DNA of 64,000 bases from Thauera chlorobenzoica (GTDB lineage Bacteria > Pseudomonadota > Gammaproteobacteria > Burkholderiales > Rhodocyclaceae): the NCBI RefSeq assembly GCF_001922305.1, contig NZ_CP018839.1, positions 2,046,001 to 2,110,000 on the forward strand. Reading direction: 5' to 3'. The notes below the pieces were generated by a model. That model saw only the letters and a list, made by a program, of their open reading frames with translations. It had not been told where the DNA came from and ran no database searches. Positions 43,463 to 50,764 of the stretch are shown here, one piece after another (positions within the stretch are counted from its first letter, which is position 1; each line of letters opens with the position of its first letter). The translations under genes were made by a program, and so were the position numbers.

Positions 43463-44737
43463 AGCGCGCATCGCGGAATCCACGCTGCCGCTGAAATCAC
43501 CGGCCGACACGGAAATCACAAGCCCGGTTCCGGGATCATACAGATCAGCCTTCAGTGCCCTGACGCCCACGCCCGCAGCACGGGCGCAGCGTTTCAGGAG
43601 CGCCTCCGCCTCAGTTTTGCTCAGCGACTCATCGCGCTGGATCTGGCGCGCGATCGTTACCACGTCGCGCGGTCCTTCCACAGCGTCGAGCAGTTCCACG
43701 TAGTCCGGCGCCTCGTCGTCAGGATCGGCCTCCAGCCCTTGAAGATCCGGCTTGACGCCAGCCGGCAGGATCGAGCACAGGCCGCCGACCGAAAACGTGT
43801 AGTCCGGGTTCGACTCGCAGTAGTGGAACTTCTGAACAAGCTCGCGCTCGCGCTTCTTCGGCGAGTTGTACCGCTGGCCGTCGCTTTCGTGGCGCTCGAT
43901 CAGGCCGCGCGCCTCATGAATCAGGCGGTCATCCGACCAGCCCAGGATATGCGCGAGCAGGGCCAGTTGGATGGCGATCTGGTTCCATCCGGCATCGGGC
44001 AGGAACTCGCCTTGCAACAATGCCTGCACCGATGGCGGGGCCGCACCCTCGAACCGCCTGCGGATCTCGGCTTCGGCCGCCGAAAACGTTTTCGGCCGCT
44101 TCGCATCGACCTCCACCTTGTCCCGCGCGGCTCTGAACATCGCCGCCAGCTTCGGAGCGAGCACAGGGGTACGGAGTTCGGGCCACGCTCGGGGGGCGCT
44201 GCACAGATCCTCGAACCGTTCGGGCGTCATCGACCGCGCTTCGGCCACGGTCAGCGGCACCTTGAACAAGCCGTTCGAGCGCTGGACGTGGGGCACTCGC
44301 CACATGCGACCACGACCCGAGCTATAGACCCGCATGTCCAGCGTATCGACGTACAGACCCAGGGCCATCGCCTTATAGATTTTCGGCAACTCGATATGGT
44401 CGCAGCCGCCGAACACAGCCGCAGGCACCTCGACATGGAACCCACGGCCACCCGTTGCGAAGATGCGCACGGATTCCAGATCCACATCAGCCGCTTCCAA
44501 CTTGTCGAGGAACTCTCGGACCTTGTGACACACCTCGTCAAGGTCGCCGTCGAAGTCCGCATAGAAGGGTCCGCTATATAGATCCCCGGTTTTTCCAAGG
44601 ATCGTGCGGAAAGCCGGGGGCGCTTCGCCTTCCAGAAGTTCGGCCAGTTCTTCACGGCTTACGGACTGCCACGTCGATTCCCCGGCCGCCCACTCATAGG
44701 TTTCGGCCGTCAGTTCTAGGTGCGGATCAATTCTCAT
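43455..44737 (-). pseudogene. Primase-helicase gene, 5' fragment (AEP primase part)
   Basis: Encodes residues 1-427 of an archaeo-eukaryotic-type primase. Motifs: YADFDGD (metal-binding D-x-D), FATGGRGFHVEV (the s-x-H motif) and the Arg-rich MRVYSSGRGRMWRVP. The IS end adds one Gln and a TAA, so a 428-residue primase domain could still be made without the helicase. The start MRIDPHLELT at 44737 overlaps the HTH gene by 11 bases. Excising the IS and one duplication gives 865 codons to the stop at 39702. Confidence 0.85.
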
Positions 44738-44972
44738 GATGGGCACCTTCCAACGCATACACACCTTGCCGGTGAAGCACGCCTTCGGCGTCAGCGACGT
44801 AGCGCCAGACCGTTTTGATGGCGTAGCCCATGCGTCGAAGTTCGGCCACGCGGCCGGCGGGGTGCATGATTCCAAGGCGCTCGCGCGCCTCCGAAGTGGC
44901 GATCGGTCCTTCGCAGGCCATGGCGGTCATGATGCGTTGACGCTGCAACGCCTTCGATTCGGCGGGCCTCAT
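44727..44972 (-). CDS. Small helix-turn-helix protein
   Basis: 81 residues with a winged-helix pattern: QRQRIMTAMACEGPIATSEA then RERLGIMHPAGRVAELRRMG, as in phage and plasmid HTH proteins that read specific ends or operators. It lies directly before the primase and overlaps it by 11 bases, and overlaps the upstream gene by 4 bases. It may help load the primase at the origin or regulate the operon; neither is shown. Confidence 0.65.
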   Translation of the reverse strand: MRPAESKALQRQRIMTAMACEGPIATSEARERLGIMHPAGRVAELRRMGYAIKTVWRYVADAEGVLHRQGVYALEGAHHEN

Positions 44973-45517
44973 TTCGAACCCCGCTCGGCGAGTTCGAGGA
45001 TCGCTTGCGCCAGCCCGGCCAGGTGATCGGCCGCAAGCGCCGCGGAGACATCAACCCCTTGCCGCTCCGCGCGCAGCAACCAATGCTCAGTCAGATCCAC
45101 GAGCAGCCAAAGTTCGCGCGTCGGTTCGACCATGAACCGCTTGTGGTCGGTCAGCTTCGCCACGGCATCGAAGACGGCAGGCTCGGCTTGAACCCCGATC
45201 GAGCCTAGAGCCGCAAGGGCCAGGCGCCCGCTATCGGAGAGCGCACGCATCGGCACAGGCTGCACACCTTCAGGCGCCGCGTCGGGGTGAAGCACTGCGC
45301 CGCTCTCGTCGCGCGGCAGCTGCAACCTGCGCAGGGTCTCATCGAGGTGGCCCAGGTCGAGCAGGACTCCGTGATAATTCGGGTGCCCCTTGCCGTGCCG
45401 CAGGATGTTCAGGACCCGTTCGCTGTCGTCGTCCAAGATGCAGGCCAGCGCGCCCAGCCAGTCGGCAAGCTGTGCGTCGCTCGTTGCGGGTTTCCAGGGG
45501 TTTACTTTTGTTTTCAT
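44969..45517 (-). CDS. Hypothetical element protein
   Basis: 182 residues, no recognised family. Acidic and Leu-rich with WLGALACILDDDSERVLN and DLTEHWLLRAERQGVDVS; no membrane segment. First gene of the primase operon. The ATG at 45517 has AAGGAA upstream; a longer frame from 45568 lacks such a site. Mid-length soluble proteins of this kind are common in element replication operons. Confidence 0.6.
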   Translation of the reverse strand: MKTKVNPWKPATSDAQLADWLGALACILDDDSERVLNILRHGKGHPNYHGVLLDLGHLDETLRRLQLPRDESGAVLHPDAAPEGVQPVPMRALSDSGRLALAALGSIGVQAEPAVFDAVAKLTDHKRFMVEPTRELWLLVDLTEHWLLRAERQGVDVSAALAADHLAGLAQAILELAERGSK

Positions 45518-45585
45518 GACGGCAGTTCCTTCTTTGGGAGGGTTCGCCGTTGATCGTAAAGCCGTCATGAAAACCGATCATCCGA

Positions 45586-46470
45586 TCACCCGATGGATCG
45601 TCGGGCCGATGATTTTGTCATAGGTAACGCCGCCTCAGATCCGCCTTGAGATAGCCGCGCCACCCCCTCAATCGTGCGCCTTGCACGCGCCTCCAGGCCA
45701 GCGCGCAGGACGGTTTCGAGCGCGGCCACCTTGTCGGCACGGGCGCCGGTTTTCTTATCCGCAAATGTGATCGCCTCGTCGTGGCTGTTCTTCAGGTGCG
45801 CGGCCCATTCGTCCCGTGCTCGGTGCATGGGCAGAAGCGATGGATCGACCTTGACCGGGCCGTCTGCGGTTTGAAGTTCTTCGGCCCCCTCGAAGTCGTC
45901 ACCAACGGTTGCCGCGAGCAGCAGGGCATCGACAAGCATTTGCGCGCTGCATTCCGTGAGCGCGACCGTCTGCTTGTCGTCGCGCCATCCGAGGTCGGCG
46001 GCGTAGGGGCCGCCGCTCAGGGCCTCGAAGCCGCCCCGCAGGGTCTGCACCAGGTTCAGGCGCTTCTCCCACGCCGCGTCCTGCGTCGCGTACCGTGGAG
46101 CCGTGCCATAGCGCTTGCGTGCTGGCGTCGGCTCGGTCACAGGGTCCGCTTGATCGCCCGGAGGCGCAGCCGCCGCGCCAGACCTCACGGCATCGGCCAA
46201 CACTTGCGCGTTCGCGCGGTGTCGCGCTTCGGCCTCGATGGCTTCGGCCATCCGGCGAAACGGTGCTGGATCAACAAGGATGGCGCCTTCAGGCGCCGCA
46301 CCGCCTGAATGCCGAGCCGCACTTGCCTGTGCAGCATCAAGCATCGCTTGCCGGTCGGGTTGTGCCGCCAGGATCTCGCGCGCCACCGCTTGACGGTCGG
46401 TAGCTCCCGCTTTTTTTGTGGTGTCGGAATCGGTGCCGGCCTGCGCAGGCCGCAAAGGAAGATTTGCCAT
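45586..46470 (-). CDS. Hypothetical element protein, Ala-rich
   Basis: 294 residues. N-terminal half is Ala/Gln-rich and probably disordered; the second half contains KRLNLVQTLRGGFEALSGGP and a helical C-terminus ending in basic residues. No family recognised. Its promoter region carries a perfect GTTAC-N3-GTAAC operator at 46603-46615, so it is likely controlled with the element's regulator operon. Confidence 0.58.
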   Translation of the reverse strand: MANLPLRPAQAGTDSDTTKKAGATDRQAVAREILAAQPDRQAMLDAAQASAARHSGGAAPEGAILVDPAPFRRMAEAIEAEARHRANAQVLADAVRSGAAAAPPGDQADPVTEPTPARKRYGTAPRYATQDAAWEKRLNLVQTLRGGFEALSGGPYAADLGWRDDKQTVALTECSAQMLVDALLLAATVGDDFEGAEELQTADGPVKVDPSLLPMHRARDEWAAHLKNSHDEAITFADKKTGARADKVAALETVLRAGLEARARRTIEGVARLSQGGSEAALPMTKSSARRSIG

Positions 46471-46602
46471 GATGCCCTCGTCATCGGCGCCCCCACGGAA
46501 GGTGTGGTGTGCCGGGCAGGGCGGGGGCGCACCCTTTTCGCTCCGTCGAGCTAGCCCGGCACGTTGAGCATAAGCGTTCTTTATAGCTCAGCGCAAGAAC
46601 AA

Positions 46603-46615
46603 GTTACGCAGTAAC
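46603..46615 (-). promoter_or_regulatory. Third GTTAC-N3-GTAAC operator
   Basis: GTTACGCAGTAAC, the same symmetry and spacing as the pair at 38446-38489. It lies 133 bases before the gene starting at 46470; TTGCGC-18-TATGCT can be read as a minus-strand promoter between them. Confidence 0.55.
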
Positions 46616-46620
46616 AGCCA

Positions 46621-47103
46621 TCAAGCGGCCATGCGTGCCACCGGCCGCACCCCGGTAGCTTCACCCGAGCGCGCCAGCCCGGCCACGAGCACGAACACGT
46701 CAGCAGCCGATGCCGCGTCCTCGTGCTCAGTCTGCAATCCGGCCTGATCGAGCACGTCCTCGCGGATCTGGTTGCGCCAGGCCGCGAGCACGCACAGCGC
46801 CAGCCGGCCGACCGCTTGCAACACCTCGTCAGCGTCCAGTCCGGCCAGACTTACCCCATGACAAGCGAAACGCGAGTCCAGCCCGGTGATGCGCTCGAAC
46901 TCGTCATCGTCCAAGGACTCGCCGCGCCCCTCATCGATTACCCACGCCTGCATCGCAGCCAGCGGGTTCGCCTGCGATCCGGCCAGCCAGGAACCGGCCA
47001 CGGCAGGCCGCCAGGCTTCCAGGCGCGCGGCTGTTTCGTCGTCGAACGTGCGGCCGTTCGCGTTCAGGTCCAGGGCGGAAACGAGGGCGTCAAAGTTTTT
47101 CAT
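46621..47103 (-). CDS. Hypothetical element protein
   Basis: 160 acidic residues (SLDDDEFERITGLDSRFACHG and EHEDAASAADV). No family recognised and no membrane segment. It follows the integrase on the same strand after a stem-loop, with a TGGAGA ribosome-binding site. It could be a small integrase-linked modulator, but nothing in the sequence shows that. Confidence 0.58.
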   Translation of the reverse strand: MKNFDALVSALDLNANGRTFDDETAARLEAWRPAVAGSWLAGSQANPLAAMQAWVIDEGRGESLDDDEFERITGLDSRFACHGVSLAGLDADEVLQAVGRLALCVLAAWRNQIREDVLDQAGLQTEHEDAASAADVFVLVAGLARSGEATGVRPVARMAA

Positions 47104-47124
47104 TTTGCATAATCTCCAGAAAAG

Positions 47125-47144
47125 AGCCGGGCCGGTGCCCGGCT
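47125..47144 (-). terminator. Stem-loop after the integrase gene
   Basis: AGCCGGG/CCCGGCT, 7-base arms and a 6-base loop, followed on the minus strand by CTTTTC. A short intrinsic terminator or attenuator between the integrase and the next gene. Confidence 0.5.
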
Positions 47145-47159
47145 GAAAGAAAACGGGGT

Positions 47160-48155
47160 TCAGGCGACAGCAGCGGCCAGACGGTCGGCCAGCCTTTCGG
47201 CGTTCGGGTGGTAATACCGCTTGAGCATTTGAAGGGACTTGTGCCCGGTCACGGCTGACAGTTCGGCCAAGTTGGGCAGCTTCTCAGACAATCGCGTTGT
47301 GGCGGTATGTCGCAGGTCGTGGAGTCGCAGCTCGTCGATTCCTGCCCGCTTGCACGCAAGCTTGAACCGCAAATGCAGGGCTGGCGCAGAGATCGGAAAC
47401 ACGCTTCCGTCAATTGATCGCGGCAGATGGCGCAAGGTGTCGATTGCACGTGGCGACAGCGGCACAAGGCGCCGTGTGCCGTTCTTGGTGTCGGGTAGTA
47501 GGGCCGTGCGCTTGTCGAGACTGACATGCTCCCACCGCAGCGCAAGCAGTTCGCCGCGCCGCATGGCGGTTTCCAGTGCAAGGATGATGATCGGTTGCAG
47601 CCAGGGACTACGGCGTCCGACAGGGGCCGATGCGGTCAACAGCCGCGCTTCCTCGTCATCGGATAGCACGCGCTCGCGCCCTTGAGGCTGCCGCGGCTTG
47701 CGGATCGACTGGACGGCGTTTTCAACCGGAAAGCCCCACTCCCGGCGTGCGTGGTTCAGAACCGACGAGAGCAGCGCCAGATCCCGCAGCACGGTTGCCG
47801 CCGATACAGCCCGCAAGCGTTCGTCGCGGAACTTCGCCACTGCGGCAGCACTGAGGTTCGCTAGTGCGTATTTCCCCAGCTTGTTGGCGCGAAGGGCGTT
47901 TAGCCGGATGGCTTCGTCCTTAGCCCCCTTCTTGCCGGGGCTTACCTCTTCGGCATATCTCGCCAGGATGTCGGCCAGGCTTGTCCGCTCGACTGATGCA
48001 CGGTTCTGATGCGTGCCGCGGTCCATCGCCACTTCGATGGACCGCGCCCATGTTTCCGCTTCCGCCTTCGTTGCGAAGGACTTGGTTTCTGGCGGGAAAC
48101 CGTGCCGTGTTACACGGCACTGCCACCGATCCCCACGCCGCCGAATTGATGCCAT
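47160..48155 (-). CDS. int: Tyrosine recombinase (integrase) of the element
   Basis: 331 residues. An N-terminal arm-binding type region (MASIRRRGDRWQCRVTRHG), a SAM-like core-binding domain, and the catalytic domain with Arg in ETAMRRGELLALRW, HDLRHTATTRL (H-x-x-R), TGHKSLQMLKRYYH (second His and the nucleophilic Tyr). The start at 48155 is preferred over 48242 because the longer frame runs through the TTGGACA sites. It lies 133 bases inside the right repeat, the normal place for an integrase beside its att site. Confidence 0.92.
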   Translation of the reverse strand: MASIRRRGDRWQCRVTRHGFPPETKSFATKAEAETWARSIEVAMDRGTHQNRASVERTSLADILARYAEEVSPGKKGAKDEAIRLNALRANKLGKYALANLSAAAVAKFRDERLRAVSAATVLRDLALLSSVLNHARREWGFPVENAVQSIRKPRQPQGRERVLSDDEEARLLTASAPVGRRSPWLQPIIILALETAMRRGELLALRWEHVSLDKRTALLPDTKNGTRRLVPLSPRAIDTLRHLPRSIDGSVFPISAPALHLRFKLACKRAGIDELRLHDLRHTATTRLSEKLPNLAELSAVTGHKSLQMLKRYYHPNAERLADRLAAAVA

Positions 48156-48167
48156 CGTAGCCCCCAG

Positions 48168-48185
48168 TTGGACATACGATGGACA
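48168..48185. repeat. Arm-type integrase sites, right end
   Basis: TTGGACA (48168-48174) and ATGGACA (48179-48185), 11 bases apart, the same word and spacing as the three copies at the left end. They lie in the integrase promoter region, so integrase may also regulate itself. A 7-base-arm stem-loop (48215-48234) sits between these sites and the right repeat. Confidence 0.6.
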
Positions 48186-48287
48186 GAACCAACACTTGGG
48201 CCTATCAGAGCCGTGAAGGGGTTCTAGCCCCTTCGTGGGCAAAGTCTAGAAGCGAGAACCCGACCCTGTTTAAACTCAATGGGTTAG

Positions 48288-48389
48288 GCCTATGCTTTCC
48301 AGTGCCCGGACTTGCCCCCCAGTTTTTCCAGCAACTGGATGCCGTCCATGCGCATGCCGCGGTCCACCGCCTTGCACATGTCGTAGATC
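48288..48389. repeat. attR: 102-base direct repeat forming the moaC 3' end
   Basis: Identical to 37112-37213. Its minus strand supplies the last 33 codons and stop of the present moaC, so the element restores the gene it entered. The identity stops sharply at both edges. Confidence 0.92.
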
Positions 48390-48778
48390 GTGAGCAGGCC
48401 GACGTTGACCGCGGTGAGCGCTTCCATTTCCACCCCGGTGCGGCCGACGGTCTCGGCAGTGACGGTGCAGCGCACGGCGGATTCGGCTTCGTCGAGGGCG
48501 AACTCGACCGCGACCCGGGTGAGCGGGATCGGATGGCATAGCGGGATCAGTTCGCTGGTGCGCTTGGAGGCCTGGATCGCGGCGATGCGGGCGATGCCGA
48601 TGACGTCGCCTTTCTTCGCCGTGCCGGACTCGATCATCGCGAAGGTGTCGGGGCGCATCAGGATGCGGCCGCTGGCGACGGCGACGCGGCGGGTCTCGGC
48701 CTTGGCGCCGACGTCGACCATGTGGGCCTGGCCGTCGGCATCGAAATGGGTCAGCGGGTTCGGAGTGCTTGCGGTCAT
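48290..48778 (-). CDS. moaC: Cyclic pyranopterin monophosphate synthase
   Basis: 162 residues, full length. Marks: [12 protein letters not shown] (substrate pocket), [21 protein letters not shown], and [14 protein letters not shown] at the end. It makes cyclic pyranopterin in the first steps of molybdenum and tungsten cofactor synthesis. Its 3' 100 bases come from the integrated element's att copy and appear intact. Divergent from the M48 protease gene. It serves the Mo and W enzymes encoded in this window. Confidence 0.94.
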   Translation of the reverse strand: MTASTPNPLTHFDADGQAHMVDVGAKAETRRVAVASGRILMRPDTFAMIESGTAKKGDVIGIARIAAIQASKRTSELIPLCHPIPLTRVAVEFALDEAESAVRCTVTAETVGRTGVEMEALTAVNVGLLTIYDMCKAVDRGMRMDGIQLLEKLGGKSGHWKA

Positions 48779-48896
48779 GTTGGGCTGGGGTGAAGAGCGT
48801 GGGCGTGGGTTGCATCCGGTGCCGGTGCGGCGGCCGGCTACAGATGGATACAGGCGCATGGGAACGTGCGCAGGCGGGCGGGTATCATAGCACTCC

Positions 48897-50327
48897 ATGA
48901 TGCGCCGACCTCTTGCCCTGCTGCTCAGCCTCGTGCTGGCCTTCCCCGTCCACGCCCTCGATCTGCCCGATCTTGGCGACGTTGCTGCCTCCGAGCTGTC
49001 GCCCGCTGCCGAGCGCAGCATCGGCGAGCAGATCATCCGCGAGATCCGGCGGGACGCGGCCTATCTGGACGATCCCGAGATCGAGGAGTATGTCGGTCGG
49101 CTCGGCCACCGCCTGGCGGCGGCCAGCGGCAGTCCGGCGCAGGGTGTCGACTTCTTCGTCGTGCGTGACGCCACGCTCAACGCCTTCGCCCTGCCCGGGG
49201 GTTACATCGGCATCCATACCGGCCTGCTGCTGGCGGCGCAGAGCGAATCGGAGCTGGCCTCGGTGCTTGGCCACGAGATCGCCCACGTCACCCAGCGCCA
49301 CATCGCCCAGATCGTCGGCAAGCAGAGCCAGTCGGCGATGCTGATGGTGGCTTCGCTGCTGGTGGCGGTGCTCGCCGCGCGCAGCAACTCCCAGGTCAGC
49401 GAGGCGGCGATCGCCGCCGGCCAGGCCGGGGCGATCCAGTCCCAGCTCGGCTACACCCGCGCCTTCGAGCGCGAAGCCGACCGCGTCGGTCTGGAAACGC
49501 TGGAGGCCGCCGGTTTCGACGTGCGTGGCATGCCGGGCTTTTTCGAGCGCCTGCAGCGGGCGATCCGGGTGTACGAGAACAACGCGCCGGCCTATCTGCG
49601 TACCCACCCGCTCACCACCGAGCGCATCGCCGACATGGAGAACCGCGTCGCCTCGATGCGTTACCGGCAGGTGCCCGACTCGCCCGGCTTCGCCTACGCG
49701 CGCGCCAAGCTGCGCGCCGGCAACGGCTCCGCCACGGATGCGGTGCGCGAACTCGAAGACCAGGTCGCGCGCCATGCGCAGGACCCCGCGCTCACCTACG
49801 GACTGGCGCGCGCGCTGTTGCGCGCGGGGCGGGCGGAAGAGGCGGCGCAGCGCCTGGAGGCGGCGCGCACCCTCGCTGAGCCCTCGCCCTGGCTGGAAAC
49901 GCTCGCGGGCGAAATCCGCCTCGCGCGTGGGGAGGGCGCCGCCGCGATCCGCGGGTTGGAGGCCGCGCGCGAGCGCTTTCCCGATAGCCGCAGCCTGATC
50001 TATGCGCTCGCCGAAGCGCGTATCGTGGGGGGCGAGCCGGCGCAGGCCGAGCGCGAACTGCGTCAAACGGTGGCCCGCCGCAGCGACGATGCGCGGCTGT
50101 GGCGCTTGCTGTCGCGTGCCAATGCGGCGCTGGGTCAGCGCACCGCGCAGCATCGGGCGCAGGCCGAGCTGTATCTGCTGCAAGGCAGCCTGCCGGCGGC
50201 GATCGAGCAGCTCGAGATCGCCCGCCGCGCCGGCGACGGCGATTTTTACGCGCAGTCGGCGGTCGATGCGCGCCTGCGCGAACTGCAGCAGCGCCTGCGC
50301 GAGGAGCGCCGCGAGCGCCTGCACTGA
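48897..50327 (+). CDS. M48 family periplasmic metalloprotease with TPR repeats (BepA-like)
   Basis: 476 residues: signal peptide (about 1-20), zinc motif HEIAH at 126-130 with the third ligand Glu in the FEREADRVG segment, then tetratricopeptide-like helices to the C-terminus. Such proteins (BepA/YfgC) watch over outer-membrane protein and LPS assembly. ATG at 48897 (a second ATG follows at 48900). Divergent from moaC. Confidence 0.88.
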   Translation: MMRRPLALLLSLVLAFPVHALDLPDLGDVAASELSPAAERSIGEQIIREIRRDAAYLDDPEIEEYVGRLGHRLAAASGSPAQGVDFFVVRDATLNAFALPGGYIGIHTGLLLAAQSESELASVLGHEIAHVTQRHIAQIVGKQSQSAMLMVASLLVAVLAARSNSQVSEAAIAAGQAGAIQSQLGYTRAFEREADRVGLETLEAAGFDVRGMPGFFERLQRAIRVYENNAPAYLRTHPLTTERIADMENRVASMRYRQVPDSPGFAYARAKLRAGNGSATDAVRELEDQVARHAQDPALTYGLARALLRAGRAEEAAQRLEAARTLAEPSPWLETLAGEIRLARGEGAAAIRGLEAARERFPDSRSLIYALAEARIVGGEPAQAERELRQTVARRSDDARLWRLLSRANAALGQRTAQHRAQAELYLLQGSLPAAIEQLEIARRAGDGDFYAQSAVDARLRELQQRLREERRERLH

Positions 50328-50405
50328 GCCGGCGCGCGGCTTTCGGTCGCGGTCGGCATCCATTAGAATTCCGCCCTCGAAGACTGTGCCGAGCAAGGAC
50401 CAAGG

Positions 50406-50636
50406 ATGAATTTCGACAAGGATGTGGACGCCCGCGGCCTGAACTGTCCGTTGCCGATCCTGCGTGCAAAGAAGGCGCTGGCCGAGCTCAAGGCCGGGCA
50501 GATCCTGCGCGTGGTGGCGACCGATCCCGGTTCGGTGAAGGATTTCCAGGCCTTTGCCCGGCAGACCGGCAACGAGCTGGTCGGGCAGGGCGAGACCGAG
50601 GACGCTGCGTTCGAGTTCTTCCTCAAGCGCAAGTAA
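50406..50636 (+). CDS. tusA: TusA/SirA-like sulfurtransferase
   Basis: 76 residues with the CPxP signature LNCPLPILRAKKAL; the Cys accepts persulfide sulfur. It works in tRNA thiolation or in sulfur transfer to Mo enzymes, and a role in cofactor sulfuration would fit the neighbourhood. 78 bases after the M48 gene. A weak stem-loop at 50724-50743 lies before the convergent valS. Confidence 0.88.
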   Translation: MNFDKDVDARGLNCPLPILRAKKALAELKAGQILRVVATDPGSVKDFQAFARQTGNELVGQGETEDAAFEFFLKRK

Positions 50637-50764
50637 GGCGCAAATAAGGCACCACCGTCCGGGAGGGGGCGCTTTGCCGAGGGCGCCGCGGCCCGGGTCC
50701 GGCTCGGACGCTCCCGGCGCCGACCGGCCGGAACTCTGGCCGGCCTGTTTCTTCCCTTCCGCTT

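Larger units (their letters stand above)
37112..48389. mobile_element. Integrative element inserted in the 3' end of moaC
   Basis: About 11.3 kb between 102-base perfect direct repeats. The right repeat is the end of the intact moaC gene; the left repeat is the displaced moaC end. A tyrosine integrase lies beside the right end. Cargo: small unknown genes, a ribbon-helix-helix-like regulator, a primase-helicase gene broken by IS66, an iteron array and repeated operators. Without the 2.4-kb IS the element would be about 8.8 kb. AT-rich stretches inside contrast with the host. No capsid, conjugation or resistance genes are visible. Confidence 0.88.

Noticed and set aside
50724..50743. Inverted repeat CCGGCC/GGCCGG between tusA and valS as a terminator
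   Set aside because: Six-base GC arms are common by chance here and the T-run after it is poor, so I did not list it as a feature.
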